DNA of 64,000 nucleotides from Chromobacterium paludis (GCF_008275125.1 NZ_CP043473.1:3224001-3288000); one strand, 5' to 3'. Positions 1 through 9,092 are shown, counted from the stretch's first letter. Program-made: numbers and translations. Notes: generated from the sequence alone by a model not told the origin.

Positions 1-177
1 CGCCAGCGAGTACATATTTGTCAGCCACTCGCGCGGATCGCCCAGCACGCGGTGCTGAATGACCAAAAGCATAAGACTGATGATCAGATTGGTCAGCGCG
101 AAATACCAATACTCCTGCCGCCGCGCTCGCCCGCCGAACACCGCGTACTTGGACAAGACTGAGAAATACCAATGCAT
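1..177 (-). CDS. DUF805 family inner-membrane protein, 5' part only
   Basis: The minus strand encodes the first 59 residues of a protein that runs off the left edge of the window. The start is an ATG at 177. The N-terminus has the DUF805 hallmark: W-Y-F near residue 3, then A-V-F-G-G-R-A-R-R-x-E-Y-W near residue 13, followed by a hydrophobic membrane helix (L-T-N-L-I-I-S-L-M-L-L-V-I). DUF805 proteins (E. coli YhaH type) are small multi-pass inner-membrane proteins of unknown function. The family call rests on the motif; the Shine-Dalgarno is weak. Confidence 0.75.
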   Translation of the reverse strand, partial: MHWYFSVLSKYAVFGGRARRQEYWYFALTNLIISLMLLVIQHRVLGDPREWLTNMYSLA

Positions 178-327
178 CGTGATTCGCTTTTCAGGCTTGC
201 GGACCGACACGCATGCCAATGCCGCGCCGCGGGATTCGAGTTCAAGGCATGCCTCGCCATGCTATATGCATGACAATGCCAAGTAAATTGATCGCCCGAT
301 ATTCTCAAACCCAGCAGGAGCCCTGCC

Positions 328-573
328 ATGGACACCGCCCAAATCGAACGCCTGCTACTGATCAGCCTAGCCTTCCACTACGCCATCCTGATCCTCTGGT
401 TCAGCGTTTTTTATTTCCGCCGCAGCTGGCTGTACCGGCTGCACAGCCGTTGGTTCCACCTGTCCGAGCCCGCCTTCGATCTGCTCAACTACGGCGGCAT
501 CGGCCTCTACAAAATCCTGGTCTTCGTGTTCAACCTGGCGCCGTTGGTCGCATTGTGGCTGAGCACGCCCTGA
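328..573 (+). CDS. DUF6868-like small membrane protein
   Basis: An 81-residue protein with an AGGAG ribosome-binding site 8 bases before the ATG. It has two hydrophobic segments (about residues 8-28 and 58-79) around a basic amphipathic stretch with F-R-R-S-W-L-Y-R-L-H and R-W-F-H-L-S. This pattern matches the DUF6868 family of small two-helix inner-membrane proteins, whose function is unknown. It is a single gene, closed by a hairpin shared with the convergent ndpA. Family assignment is from memory of the motif and was not checked by search. Confidence 0.7.
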   Translation: MDTAQIERLLLISLAFHYAILILWFSVFYFRRSWLYRLHSRWFHLSEPAFDLLNYGGIGLYKILVFVFNLAPLVALWLSTP

Positions 574-581
574 ATGCGAAA

Positions 582-609
582 ACGGCGGCTGTCCGCAGAC
601 AGCCGCCGT
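582..609 (-). terminator. Rho-independent terminator of ndpA
   Basis: A perfect 12-bp stem (582-593 with 598-609, loop CGCA) lies between the convergent stops of the DUF6868 gene and ndpA. On the minus strand it is followed by TTTTCG, so it mainly serves ndpA but may act in both directions. Confidence 0.75.
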
Positions 610-631
610 CATATCGGGAAGCTTGGCGCTA

Positions 632-1651
632 TCAGTGATCGCGCTTGTTCAAGTGCAAAGTCAGCGTCAGCCCGCCCTCGCCATCATTTTGCGACTGGAT
701 GTTCTTCAAGGTAATGCCGGCAGGCAGCAACACGCTGATGCCATGGCCTACGCCATAGCGCGACAGCGTCTTCTCCAGTTGCTTGGCCATGCCCTTGGCC
801 GGCAGCCGCGCCTCGTCGTCCAGCTCGAAGCCGTACGATTCCGCCGCGCTGCCCAGCGCCACTTCCACTTGCTCGCGCGGCACGAAGCGCTCGGCGGCGG
901 CGGTCAGCGCCTTGGCCTGCACCTCCTCCGGCTGGCTTTCCACCAGGGTCAGCAGCTCGTCCTTGAAGCGCGCCTGCTGCATCGGGTCTTCGATCTCGCT
1001 GCTCAGCTGCTCCACCACGCTGGCCAGCATCTTGCTGCTGGACGCCTTGTCCGGCACCCGCAGCGCCTTCAGGAAATCGTCTAGCCAGAACTTGGCTTCG
1101 CGGCTCAGCCGGTCCACCGCGTACACGGTGGGACCGTGCTCCAGAATCAGCGCGCCCTTGTCTATCAAACGCGGATTGATGCCGGAAGCATGGCTGATGT
1201 CGAACACGCCGCCGCCTTCGATGATGGTGAGGAAGTCGTCGCGGATCTCGGACTTGAACACGCCCAGCGCCTTGATTTCGCGATCGCCGTCGGACAGGCC
1301 GGCAAACTGGATCACCAGCAAGTCGCCGGCGCTGATATTGGGGTGCTGCGAGCGACCGTACAAATGCTTGGCGATGCGCTGCGACACTTCCAGAAAGTCG
1401 ATTTCGCCGCGGAAGAACTGGCGGCTGTAATGGTAGACCTCGTTCAGGTTCAGATCGGTCTCGTGCACAAACTGGTGCTTCTTGCGATCCGACACGATGC
1501 CCTTCAGATAGCCGTCCAGCAGCAGGCCGGACACTGCCTCGTCCACCGCCGTCGTCCGCTCGGACAGCTGCAGCGGTTCGCCGCGCGTCGGATTGCCCAC
1601 CCGATGCACCACCATGGCCTCCACCCGCGATTCCGCAATGATCATGCTCAT
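632..1651 (-). CDS. ndpA: Nucleoid-associated protein NdpA (YejK, 37-kDa family)
   Basis: A 339-residue protein, the usual size of the YejK/NdpA family (E. coli about 335). These are abundant proteins that bind the bacterial nucleoid; their exact role is not settled. The sequence is colinear with the family throughout: an N-terminal half with V-Y-H-Y-S-R-Q-F-F-R-G and a central E-G-G-G-V-F-D-I-S segment. The chosen ATG at 1651 follows GGAGGAAGAAG on the minus strand; a second in-frame ATG lies two codons later. It is monocistronic and ends at its own hairpin terminator. Confidence 0.92.
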   Translation of the reverse strand: MSMIIAESRVEAMVVHRVGNPTRGEPLQLSERTTAVDEAVSGLLLDGYLKGIVSDRKKHQFVHETDLNLNEVYHYSRQFFRGEIDFLEVSQRIAKHLYGRSQHPNISAGDLLVIQFAGLSDGDREIKALGVFKSEIRDDFLTIIEGGGVFDISHASGINPRLIDKGALILEHGPTVYAVDRLSREAKFWLDDFLKALRVPDKASSSKMLASVVEQLSSEIEDPMQQARFKDELLTLVESQPEEVQAKALTAAAERFVPREQVEVALGSAAESYGFELDDEARLPAKGMAKQLEKTLSRYGVGHGISVLLPAGITLKNIQSQNDGEGGLTLTLHLNKRDH

Positions 1652-1707
1652 CTTCTTCCTCCGCTAAACCGTGCCGGCGATTATGCCCGCCGCCGTGGCT
1701 CGAACGC

Positions 1708-1738
1708 AAAAAAGCCAGGCGTGAAGCCTGGCTTTTTG
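1708..1738 (-). terminator. Terminator downstream of tRNA-Tyr
   Basis: Stem AAAAGCCAGGC / GCCTGGCTTTT with loop GTGAA lies just past the encoded CCA of the minus-strand tRNA. It has a T-run on both strands, so it could also stop read-through from the plus strand. Confidence 0.85.
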
Positions 1739-1745
1739 CTGAATC

Positions 1746-1830
1746 TGGTGGAGGGAGAAGGATTCGAACCTTCGAAGGCAGAGCCGTCAGATTTACAGTC
1801 TGATCCCTTTGACCGCTCGGGAATCCCTCC
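1746..1830 (-). tRNA. tyrT: tRNA-Tyr (anticodon GTA)
   Basis: An 85-nt class II tRNA read on the minus strand. The acceptor stem GGAGGGA pairs with TCCCTCC, the 3' CCA is encoded, the T-loop GGTTCGAATCC is present, and the anticodon loop CTGTAAA gives GTA. A long variable arm is visible, as expected for bacterial tRNA-Tyr. A GST gene ends 35 bp upstream of its 5' end, short of its normal C-terminus. Confidence 0.97.
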
Positions 1831-1865
1831 AGAGCGGCGCATCTTATCGGCTTGTAATCCGGCTG

Positions 1866-2384
1866 TCAACCATTCACCGCATGCGGCAGGCGCGTTGATA
1901 TGCCGGCCACATTGAGGTCCGCCACCGTGAAGGCATGGCCCAGCAAATACGGCCGGTCCCGCAGAGCCTGTTCCAGCCTATCCAGCGGCCGTTGCAAAGC
2001 TTGCGCGGCGCGCTTTTGCTCGGCCGCGTCCCGCAGCGCTTCCGGCAGCCACTGGCCATGCTCCATCCAGCTGACATAGGGCGCCTCCAGCGAAGCCTGC
2101 CCCCAGAACGACCACTGCAACGACAAAGCCTGGCCTTGCTCGTCCTCCGGCCACAGCCGGCCGTGCTTGCGCGCCAGATAGAGATTGATCGCCAGCGATT
2201 CTCCCTGCACGAAACCTTCATCCACTAAAGCCGGAATGGTGCCGGCAGGGTTGATGGAGAGATAGTCTGGATCTTTCGCGCAGCGTTCCACCGCCAAGGG
2301 ATGGTGGACAAACTCCACTTCCATTTCGCAAGCCATCCACAACGCCCGCAAGGCGCGCGAATAGCTGGTGCCGTATATTTCCAT
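1866..2384 (-). CDS. Glutathione S-transferase family protein, C-terminally shortened
   Basis: A 172-residue protein from the ATG at 2384. The N-terminal thioredoxin-fold half is intact, with the cis-proline segment N-P-A-G-T-I-P-A-L near residue 48 and the glutathione-binding E-S-L near 63. The helical C-terminal domain begins normally and reaches F-T-V-A-D-L-N-V-A, the N-capping box. It then stops after 12 unrelated residues, where family members normally continue for about 35 more. The end abuts tRNA-Tyr, so truncation by an old deletion or insertion at the tRNA is likely. It lies divergent from a LysR gene that may regulate it. Function may be lost. Confidence 0.75.
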   Translation of the reverse strand: MEIYGTSYSRALRALWMACEMEVEFVHHPLAVERCAKDPDYLSINPAGTIPALVDEGFVQGESLAINLYLARKHGRLWPEDEQGQALSLQWSFWGQASLEAPYVSWMEHGQWLPEALRDAAEQKRAAQALQRPLDRLEQALRDRPYLLGHAFTVADLNVAGISTRLPHAVNG

Positions 2385-2656
2385 GCTCAAACCGAAATTA
2401 CAAAAGCATATCACATGCCGCCACGCGGCTCTCATCGCCCTCCATTCACAAAATGACCCGCCGCGCCTCCTGCGCCCAATGACGACCGCGCTGGAAATGG
2501 CAGCATTGGCTGATTTCACGCTGGAACAACCAGGGATAAAAACGGTACAGATAACGCATCTTCGGCCTCGCCTTTCATGACAAGTTGATGATGCGGTCCA
2601 GAGTAATGGCTACACTATGCGGGATAAATAGCCAATTCCAGACTGATTGTCCTGAT

Positions 2657-3613
2657 ATGAAAACAATGCCCTCGCCCGACAACTTGCTGGCCTTCGACGC
2701 GCTGGCGCGCGCCGGCAGCTTCACCGCCGCGGCCGATTTGCTGGATTGCAATAAAAGCCTGGTCAGCGCGCGCATCAAGGAGCTGGAGCGGGAAATGGGC
2801 GCGGCGCTGGTGCTGCGCAGCACGCGCAAGGTGGCGCTGACCGAGGCCGGCGAGAGGCTGCGGCCGCATGCGGCGCGGCTGCGGGAAACGGTAGCGCAGG
2901 CGCGCATGGCGGTGGACGAGACGCAAAGCGGCCTGGCCGGCCCGCTGACCATCAGCACCACTTCGTCCCTGGCCCAATACGTGCTGGGCTCGGCGCTCAG
3001 CGAGATGGCCACCGTTTATCCGGAATTGAAACTGTCATTGCAGGTGAACAACCGGCTGCAGGACCCGGTGGCCGACGTGCTGGACTTCTGCCTGCGCTCG
3101 GCCCGTTCCCACACGGTGCACGACGAAAGCCTTGTGGCGCGGCTGGCCGGCTACGCCAGCGAAAATCTGTACGCCTCGCCGGCCTATCTGGCGCGCCACG
3201 CGCCCATTCGCCAACCCGCGGACCTGGCCGCGCACCGGCTGCTGGTGATGGAGTCCGAACAAGAAGGCGGCTTGCTGCTGAAAAGGGGGGAGCAGCTGTT
3301 GCGCCAGCCCATCGCCGCCCAGCTCTATCTGGACCACTACCCCTTGCGCGCGGAGCTGGCGCTGGCCGGACACGGCATCACCCTGCTGGCCGATTATTCC
3401 GTGCAGCGGCACCTGGCGCGCGGCGAGCTGGCGCGCGTGCTGCCGGAGTGGTGCTGCGACTACTGGCCCATCTATTTAGTCCATCCCTTCCGCACGCCGC
3501 TGTCGCGCAAGTACCAGACCTTCATCGACTTCGTGCTGCCGCGCGTGGCCGCGGCGCTGCCGGAGAATCGTCTTCAGCCCAGTCACGAGGGCCGCGCCAA
3601 CAGCACGCGGTAG
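2657..3613 (+). CDS. LysR family transcriptional regulator
   Basis: A 318-residue regulator from the ATG at 2657 that begins M-K-T-M-P-S-P-D-N-L-L-A-F. The N-terminal winged helix-turn-helix is clear: A-R-A-G-S-F-T-A-A-A-D-L-L, then K-S-L-V-S-A-R-I-K-E-L-E, and A-L-V-L-R-S-T-R-K-V-A-L-T-E-A-G. The rest is a normal effector-binding domain. An upstream in-frame ATG at 2585 would add 24 residues not typical of LysR proteins. It is divergent from the GST gene, a common arrangement for a LysR regulator and its target. Its 3' end overlaps the next, convergent LysR gene by 31 bp. Confidence 0.9.
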   Translation: MKTMPSPDNLLAFDALARAGSFTAAADLLDCNKSLVSARIKELEREMGAALVLRSTRKVALTEAGERLRPHAARLRETVAQARMAVDETQSGLAGPLTISTTSSLAQYVLGSALSEMATVYPELKLSLQVNNRLQDPVADVLDFCLRSARSHTVHDESLVARLAGYASENLYASPAYLARHAPIRQPADLAAHRLLVMESEQEGGLLLKRGEQLLRQPIAAQLYLDHYPLRAELALAGHGITLLADYSVQRHLARGELARVLPEWCCDYWPIYLVHPFRTPLSRKYQTFIDFVLPRVAAALPENRLQPSHEGRANSTR

Positions 3614-4491
3614 AACTCGACGAAAGCCCGCGCGGCGGCCGGCGCGTGGCGGCCCGGCGGAAACACCGCGTAGACGCCGCCCTTGGGCAGGGTCCATTGC
3701 GGCAGCAGATGGACCAGCCTGCCCTGCCGCAAATCCTCCTGCACGCTGAAGGAGTCCATCACCGATAGGCCGGCGCCGGCCAGCAGCAGCGCGCGCAAGG
3801 ACGCGCCGGAGTCCACCTTGATCCGCCCGCGCATCCGCACCGTCTCCTCCGCGCCGTCCGCGCCGGAGAAACGCCAGGTCAGCGGCGTCTTCAGCAGGGT
3901 CAGCGCCACCCAATCGTGTTCCGTCAGCGCGCGCGGATGGCCGGGCGCGCCGCGCTCGCGCAGATACGCCGGCGACGCCACCAGCTGCTGGGCGAACTCG
4001 CCCAGCTTCAGCGCGCGCAGCGAGGAGTCGCGCAGCGTGCCCAGGCGTATGCCCAGGTCCATGCCTTCCGCCACCAGGTCCACCATGCGGTCCACCGCGT
4101 GCAATTCCAGCTGCAGGCCGGGGTGCTGGCGGATGAATTGAGTGGCCGCCGGGGCGACCGATTCCGCCATATGGCTGACCGGCGCGGTCAGCCGCAGCAC
4201 GCCGCTGAGCTCCGCCGCGCCATGCCCGGCCTGCAGCAACGCGTCGCGCAGCGCCGCCAGCGCGGGCTGCGCGTCCAGGTACAAGGCCTGGCCGGCCTCG
4301 GTCAGCTTCACCCGTCGCGTGGTGCGGGTGAACAGCGTGCTGCCCAGCTGCGTCTCCAGCCGCCCCACCTGCAGGCTGACATTGGCCTTGGTCATGCCCA
4401 GCCGCTCGGCGGCCGCGGTGAAGCCGCCGGCCTCCGCCACCGCCGCGAAGACCTGCAGCCCCTCCAGATTGCTTTCTGCGCCTCGTCCCAT
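3583..4491 (-). CDS. LysR family transcriptional regulator
   Basis: A 302-residue LysR protein from the ATG at 4491; a TTG at 4521 would add ten residues. The helix-turn-helix reads A-E-A-G-G-F-T-A-A-A-E-R-L-G-M-T-K-A-N-V-S, followed by L-F-T-R-T-T-R-R-V-K-L-T-E-A-G. It is divergent from the NAD(P)H-binding oxidoreductase at 4625 with about 130 bp between, so it probably controls that gene. The intergenic DNA is AT-rich (TTTTTCAATAACAATCAATT), suited to a LysR site and promoter. The effector is unknown. Confidence 0.9.
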   Translation of the reverse strand: MGRGAESNLEGLQVFAAVAEAGGFTAAAERLGMTKANVSLQVGRLETQLGSTLFTRTTRRVKLTEAGQALYLDAQPALAALRDALLQAGHGAAELSGVLRLTAPVSHMAESVAPAATQFIRQHPGLQLELHAVDRMVDLVAEGMDLGIRLGTLRDSSLRALKLGEFAQQLVASPAYLRERGAPGHPRALTEHDWVALTLLKTPLTWRFSGADGAEETVRMRGRIKVDSGASLRALLLAGAGLSVMDSFSVQEDLRQGRLVHLLPQWTLPKGGVYAVFPPGRHAPAAARAFVEFYRVLLARPS

Positions 4492-4624
4492 TTCAACTGT
4501 CAATTTTTCAATAACAATCAATTATGGTTTGAGCCGTTTATCGAATCAATTCAAAAGCGCATCATGCCGTTCATCAGCGCTGCGACGCGGCGCTTCCATT
4601 CGATACCAAGCAAGGAGTCTCACC

Positions 4625-5263
4625 ATGAAAATCGCACTGATCGGCGCCAGCGGCTATGTCGGTTCCGCCCTGTTGAACGAAGCCCTGTCCCGCGGCCACC
4701 GCGTCACCGCGCTGGTTTCCCGCCCGGAACGCATCGAGGCGCAGGCCAATCTGGACGCCGCCAAGGTTGACGTGCAGGACAGCGCCGCGCTGGCCGAACA
4801 GCTGAAGGGCTTCGATGCCGTGATCAGCGCCTTCAGCGGCCACGCCCAGGCCGAGCAATTCGACTACTACGTCAAGGGCATCCGCTCCGTCATCGCCGCG
4901 GCCAAGGCCGCGCAAGCGCCGCGCCTGCTGGTCGTCGGCGGCGCCGGCAGCCTGGAAGTGGCCCCCGGCGTGCAACTGGTGGACACCCCGGAATTCCCGG
5001 AACAATGGAAGGCTTCGGCCCTAGGCGCCCGCGAAGCGTTGAACCTGCTGCGCGCCGAGACCGAGCTGAACTGGACGCTGCTGAGCCCGTCGGCGATGCT
5101 GCAGCCGGGCGAGCGCACCGGCCAGTTTCGTCTGGGCCAGGACCAGCTCTTAGTCGACGCCGAAGGCAACAGCCACATCTCGGTGCAAGACTACGCCGTC
5201 GCCATGATCGATGAACTGGAAAAGGGCGCGCATCCGCGCAGCCGCTTCACTGTGGGTTACTGA
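4625..5263 (+). CDS. NAD(P)-binding oxidoreductase, Rossmann fold (YwnB/NmrA-like)
   Basis: A 212-residue atypical short-chain dehydrogenase. It opens with the dinucleotide-binding motif G-A-S-G-Y-V-G-S-A-L-L at residues 7-17 and carries G-G-A-G-S-L near residue 106. There is no classical Y-x-x-x-K catalytic pair, as in NmrA-like or YwnB-like NAD(P)H-binding proteins. AAGGAG precedes the ATG by 8 bases. It is probably under the divergent LysR regulator and is followed by a strong terminator. Substrate unknown. Confidence 0.85.
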   Translation: MKIALIGASGYVGSALLNEALSRGHRVTALVSRPERIEAQANLDAAKVDVQDSAALAEQLKGFDAVISAFSGHAQAEQFDYYVKGIRSVIAAAKAAQAPRLLVVGGAGSLEVAPGVQLVDTPEFPEQWKASALGAREALNLLRAETELNWTLLSPSAMLQPGERTGQFRLGQDQLLVDAEGNSHISVQDYAVAMIDELEKGAHPRSRFTVGY

Positions 5264-5279
5264 ATTTATCCCGGTAATG

Positions 5280-5314
5280 AAAAAGCCGCTACGGTTAACC
5301 GTAGCGGCTTTTTG
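5280..5314 (+). terminator. Rho-independent terminator
   Basis: A perfect palindrome with arms AAAAAGCCGCTACGGTT and its complement lies 16 bp past the oxidoreductase stop. It has A and T runs on opposite sides, so it could work in both directions. Confidence 0.92.
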
Positions 5315-5319
5315 TTCGA

Positions 5320-5575
5320 ATCCGCCTCGCGGATGATGATTTTCAATGCCGGGGCTGCCCGGCATGCAGGGAGGGGATATTTGTGTGGCCAAATATCCCC
5401 TCCACCCCTAAAGGCCACCCTGCAAGCCTGGCCTGCGGCTTCCCGCCGGGTCCCGTCAGGCCCGAGGCGCGGCTGAACTCGCCCCGTGCTAACGTCGCGG
5501 GGCTCAAACAGGCAGCCGCTTAAAACCTCGGGCCTGCCACCCAGCGGCAGGCTTGACGGGACTGGGGCGCATCAC
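5320..5575. repeat. Modular palindromic repeat, copy A
   Basis: Non-coding block between a terminator and the chemoreceptor stop. It contains nested palindromes: ATCCGCctcGCGGAT, AGGGGATATTTG with CAAATATCCCCT, AGGCCCGAGG with CCTCGGGCCT, and the signature GCTAACGTCGC..GCTCAAACAG..CGCTTAAAAC. The complete block recurs in inverted orientation at 55394-55707, and part of it at 54085-54455. No coding capacity is evident. It explains the gap of about 350 bp at 5264-5613. Confidence 0.8.
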
Positions 5576-5613
5576 AAACGCACTGCTCCCCACAAAACGC
5601 TGTGTGCAGGTGG

Positions 5614-7548
5614 TTAAAGCTTGAACCGCCCCACCACCTGTTCCAGCGCCTGCGACAGCTGCTCCAGATCCGCCACCACCTGGCTGGCGCGGCCGATTTC
5701 GGCGTCGGACTGCGAAGCCTGGTTGGACATCTGCTCCGCCGTGCGCGCCATGTCCTCGGTCGCCTTGGACTGCTCGCTGGCCGCGTCGCGGATTTCCGCC
5801 GCCTGGCGCACCACCAGCTGCATGCTGGACTGGATCTCGGCGATCTGGCGCTGCGCCGCTTCCGCCAACTGCACGCCGCCCTGCACCGCGCCATAGGTCT
5901 GCGCCACACGCTCGCGCGCCTGGCCGGAACCCTGCTGCATGCCGCTGACCATGTCGTCGATTTCCACCGTGGCCTGGCTGGTGCGCTCGGCGAGCTTTCT
6001 CACCTCGTCCGCCACCACGGCGAAGCCGCGGCCCTGCTCGCCGGCGCGCGCCGCCTCGATGGCCGCGTTCAGCGCCAACAGATTGGTCTGATCGGCGATG
6101 TCCTTGATCACGCCGGCGATGCTGCCCACCTGGGCGGAACGGCGCTCCAGTTCTTCCATCACCGTCTTCACCTCGTCCATGGACGCGGCGACGGAGCCGA
6201 TTTCCACGCTGACCTTGCCCACCGCCTCCGCGCTTTGCGAGGACAGCGCGCCGGCCTGCTGCACCGCCTCGGCCGTGCCGTGGCAGTTGCCGGCGATGTG
6301 GCTGACGCTGACCGACAGCTGTTCGATGGTGGCCGCGGTGGTTTCGCTGAGGTCCGCGTTATAGCGCGAGCCCTTGGACAAGCTCTGCGTCATGCGCGTC
6401 AACTCGCCGGCGCTGCGGTGCAGCTGGCCGCTCTGCTCGCGCACTTGCAGGAACATGCCGCGCAACTGCTCCATGAAGCGGTTGAAGGCCTCGGCCACCT
6501 GGCCGGTTTCGTCGCGGCTGGCCACCGGCAGACGCAGGGTCAGGTCGCCCTGGCCTGAGCTGAGCGAGCGCATGGCATTGCGCAGTTCCACCAGCGGGCG
6601 GCTGATGAAGCCGGACACCCACCAGATCAACAGCAGCGACAGCGCCATCACCACCAGGTCCACGCCCATCACCCAAGCCGTGGTGCGGCTCACCGCGCCG
6701 TACACCTCGTTGGGGTCCATTTCCACCACGGCGAACCAATCCGCATTGGGCATATAGCTGGAAACCGCCAGGCGCGGGCCGTCCGGCCCGTCGAAATGCA
6801 CCAGGTTGAAACCGGTCTTGTTCAAGAGCTGCGGCGCGACGCCGGCCATGCCCGGCAGGTCGGCCAGCATGGTTTTCTTTTGCATCAGCGCCGGGTCGCG
6901 GTGCAGGCGCACCTGGCCGGAGGCGTCCACCACGTAAACCTGGCCATGCTCGCCCACCGCCATCTTGCGCACGCGCTCGGCCATCTGGGTCACGTCGAAG
7001 CCCAGCGCCGCCACGACGCGGTGGCCGGGCTGGTTCTTGTTGGCCAGCACGTTGACGAACATCATCACCTGCTGCTTGCCGGTTTCCGATCCCAGCGTGA
7101 ACTGGCTCTCGCGGCCGGAGGCCAGGAAGTCGGCCAGCCACTTGTCGTTGCCCTTGGGATCGGCCTTGACCGTGCCGTGGTCGATATAAATGTTCAGCGT
7201 GGCTTCGGAAGTCCAGGAGATGATGGCCGCGCCGGAGGTCTGCATCAGCGCCTTGGCGTAATGCTGCCAGGCGGGAATGCCGGACTCCGGCTCGCCGGCG
7301 GCGGTCCAGTCCAGCAGATAGGTATTGGCCGCCATCTGGCGGGTCTGGCTCAGCGGCTGCGAAATCGACGCATCCAGCTCGTTGCGTATCGCCTCCACCG
7401 TGGCCTTCAGCTCATGTTGTTCCAGCCGCTCGGTCAATGCGGACTTGAACATGCTGGAGGATACGGCGCCGGTGATGGCCAGCGAGACGAGCAGGATCAG
7501 CGCCACGCTGACCAGGATTTTCTGTTTGACCGACCAGTTCTTGAACAT
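5614..7548 (-). CDS. Methyl-accepting chemotaxis protein
   Basis: A 644-residue transmembrane chemoreceptor. Start ATG at 7548 follows AGGAAGC. Order of parts: first membrane helix (about 12-33), a large periplasmic Cache-type sensor domain (about 40-285, with D-P-K-G-N-D-K-W and [11 protein letters not shown]), second helix (about 292-314), HAMP domain with R-P-L-V-E-L, and a long cytoplasmic coiled coil. The hairpin-tip signature [19 protein letters not shown] is conserved. No C-terminal CheR pentapeptide is seen. It stands alone, without other che genes nearby, so it is an orphan receptor of unknown ligand. Confidence 0.95.
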   Translation of the reverse strand: MFKNWSVKQKILVSVALILLVSLAITGAVSSSMFKSALTERLEQHELKATVEAIRNELDASISQPLSQTRQMAANTYLLDWTAAGEPESGIPAWQHYAKALMQTSGAAIISWTSEATLNIYIDHGTVKADPKGNDKWLADFLASGRESQFTLGSETGKQQVMMFVNVLANKNQPGHRVVAALGFDVTQMAERVRKMAVGEHGQVYVVDASGQVRLHRDPALMQKKTMLADLPGMAGVAPQLLNKTGFNLVHFDGPDGPRLAVSSYMPNADWFAVVEMDPNEVYGAVSRTTAWVMGVDLVVMALSLLLIWWVSGFISRPLVELRNAMRSLSSGQGDLTLRLPVASRDETGQVAEAFNRFMEQLRGMFLQVREQSGQLHRSAGELTRMTQSLSKGSRYNADLSETTAATIEQLSVSVSHIAGNCHGTAEAVQQAGALSSQSAEAVGKVSVEIGSVAASMDEVKTVMEELERRSAQVGSIAGVIKDIADQTNLLALNAAIEAARAGEQGRGFAVVADEVRKLAERTSQATVEIDDMVSGMQQGSGQARERVAQTYGAVQGGVQLAEAAQRQIAEIQSSMQLVVRQAAEIRDAASEQSKATEDMARTAEQMSNQASQSDAEIGRASQVVADLEQLSQALEQVVGRFKL

Positions 7549-7818
7549 CTTGCTGGCTTCCTGACTGAATAAATGGATGCAAACCCGGCAAGCTGGCTCG
7601 CCGGGCGGAACAAAGGCAGGCGGACGAAAAATCGGTCCACGCATTCGCCATCATGCGCCTGCCTGCAGCCGGCGATGCTGAGTCGGATCAATCGCTTGCC
7701 GCGATCTTGAACTCATACCACCGGAATTACGGCGGCAATTGTAACAAGGACATACATCGTCAAGATGAATATCTTCAAATAAATAACTTCATGTTGAACA
7801 ATTGCCACACTGTCCGGC

Positions 7819-8325
7819 TCAGCCCTGCCGGCGCGCCGGTTCGCTGTCGTGCAGATAGCGGGTATAGATGTCGCGCGGCGGCTGCAGGCCGCAGTCTGCC
7901 AAGATCCTGCCCACCGCGCCGCGGTGGTAGCCGCCGTGGGTGACCACCTGCAGCAGCATCTCTGCGCGGCTCATGCGGCCTGGGTCGCCGTCGGTGAAGG
8001 TGAAGTCCACCGCGTCGGACAGCGACGCCTCGGACAGGCCGGACGCGTAGTCTATGTACCAGGCGTCGGTTTCGCGCGCGGCGGCCAGCAGCGCCGCCAG
8101 CTCCGGCGTGTCCGGCGTATTGGTGGCGGCGTAGCCGTGCGGCTGGCCAGTCAGATTGCCGCGGAAAATCCGGTCCACCACGTGTATGTGGTTGAGAATG
8201 CGGATGGCCAGATGGCGGCGGTCGGGATGGGCGGCGCCGTCCAGCTCCGCCACCTTCGCGTACAACTCCTCATCGGCCCAGGCCTTGTAGCGGAGCAAGG
8301 AGGGAAACAGGTCGGGACTCGTCAT
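7819..8325 (-). CDS. DinB family protein
   Basis: A 168-residue protein with the four-helix DinB/YfiT-like fold. The three metal-binding histidines typical of the family are present: H-I-H-V-V-D near residue 46, and H-G-G-Y-H-R near residue 130. These proteins often act as thiol-dependent transferases or hydrolases; the substrate here is unknown. The start at 8325 (M-T-S-P-D-L-F-P-S-L-L-R-Y) fits the family's N-terminus. It lies 37 bp downstream of the TetR gene on the same strand and probably shares its transcript. Confidence 0.85.
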   Translation of the reverse strand: MTSPDLFPSLLRYKAWADEELYAKVAELDGAAHPDRRHLAIRILNHIHVVDRIFRGNLTGQPHGYAATNTPDTPELAALLAAARETDAWYIDYASGLSEASLSDAVDFTFTDGDPGRMSRAEMLLQVVTHGGYHRGAVGRILADCGLQPPRDIYTRYLHDSEPARRQG

Positions 8326-8362
8326 GCGCTGGTCTTTCGCTTGGAGGAAAGACCGGATTGTC

Positions 8363-8983
8363 TCACGCAGACTTGCCATTGTCCTGCGCGCCATAGGCGC
8401 GCAAGAATATCGCCACCGCCGACGCCACCCAGGCCGGACGTTTCTCTTTGGGCGCCAGTTCATCCACCAGGCCGGTAATCATCGCCACCTGGCATTCCGC
8501 GTGCACTAGGCCGTGGAAGTGCATGGCGGCCGTCCACGGCTCGGCTTCGCGCAGCCTGCCGGCCCGCATCTCCGCCGCCATGAAGTCCGCCAGCTTGCCC
8601 CAGCCCACTTTGGGGCCATTCTCGTAGAACAGCTTACCCACCTCCGATCGGCTGCCGCTGCCCATGACGATGGCGCGCAGCGCGCGCAGCTCGGGGCTGA
8701 ACATATTGTCCAGATAGGCCTCGCCGAAGTCCTGCAGCACGGCCGCCAGGTCGCCGCCGGGCACCAGCTTGAAATACACCTTGGACATCTCGCCGGCCAG
8801 GCTGCCCATCACTTCCAGGAACAGCTCCTCCTTGGACGAAAAGTAGTTATACAGCGTGGCCTTGGAGCCGCCGGCCCGCGTGGAAATTTCCGACATCGAC
8901 GCCGCTTCGTAGCCGCGCTCCAGGAACACTTCGGTCGCGGCGGCGACGATCGCCTGCCGCTTGCTTTCGCTTTTTGTACGCAT
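8363..8983 (-). CDS. TetR/AcrR family repressor of the adjacent efflux operon
   Basis: A 206-residue repressor. The N-terminal helix-turn-helix reads S-M-S-E-I-S-T-R-A-G-G-S-K-A-T-L-Y-N-Y-F, and the C-terminal ligand domain resembles the AefR-like group. ATG at 8983 is preferred over GTG at 8989 because AAGGGTGG sits at the right distance. It is divergent from the efflux operon at 9093, with two palindromic operators between the genes, one directly in front of each start. The expected role is ligand-relieved repression of the pump and of itself. Confidence 0.9.
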   Translation of the reverse strand: MRTKSESKRQAIVAAATEVFLERGYEAASMSEISTRAGGSKATLYNYFSSKEELFLEVMGSLAGEMSKVYFKLVPGGDLAAVLQDFGEAYLDNMFSPELRALRAIVMGSGSRSEVGKLFYENGPKVGWGKLADFMAAEMRAGRLREAEPWTAAMHFHGLVHAECQVAMITGLVDELAPKEKRPAWVASAVAIFLRAYGAQDNGKSA

Positions 8984-8994
8984 ACCCACCCTTA

Positions 8995-9011
8995 AACTGA
9001 ACCGTTCAGTT
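8995..9011. promoter_or_regulatory. Predicted TetR operator 1
   Basis: A 17-bp palindrome, AACTGAACCGTTCAGTT, symmetric except at its centre, lies 11 bp upstream of the tetR ATG. It is well placed to block tetR transcription or translation initiation. Operator identity is inferred from symmetry and position. Confidence 0.7.
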
Positions 9012-9046
9012 CAACTTCACTTGACGATATCCTTGGTCGGGAATAT

Positions 9047-9068
9047 AACTATACCGTACCGTACAGTT
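9047..9068. promoter_or_regulatory. Predicted TetR operator 2
   Basis: A 22-bp imperfect palindrome starting AACTATACCG and ending GTACAGTT, with 9 of 11 position pairs symmetric. It shares the outer AACT..AGTT arms with operator 1 and lies 24 bp before the outer-membrane factor start, where it would overlap the efflux promoter. Confidence 0.6.
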
Positions 9069-9092
9069 AAAACAAACACCCGGATAGAGATT

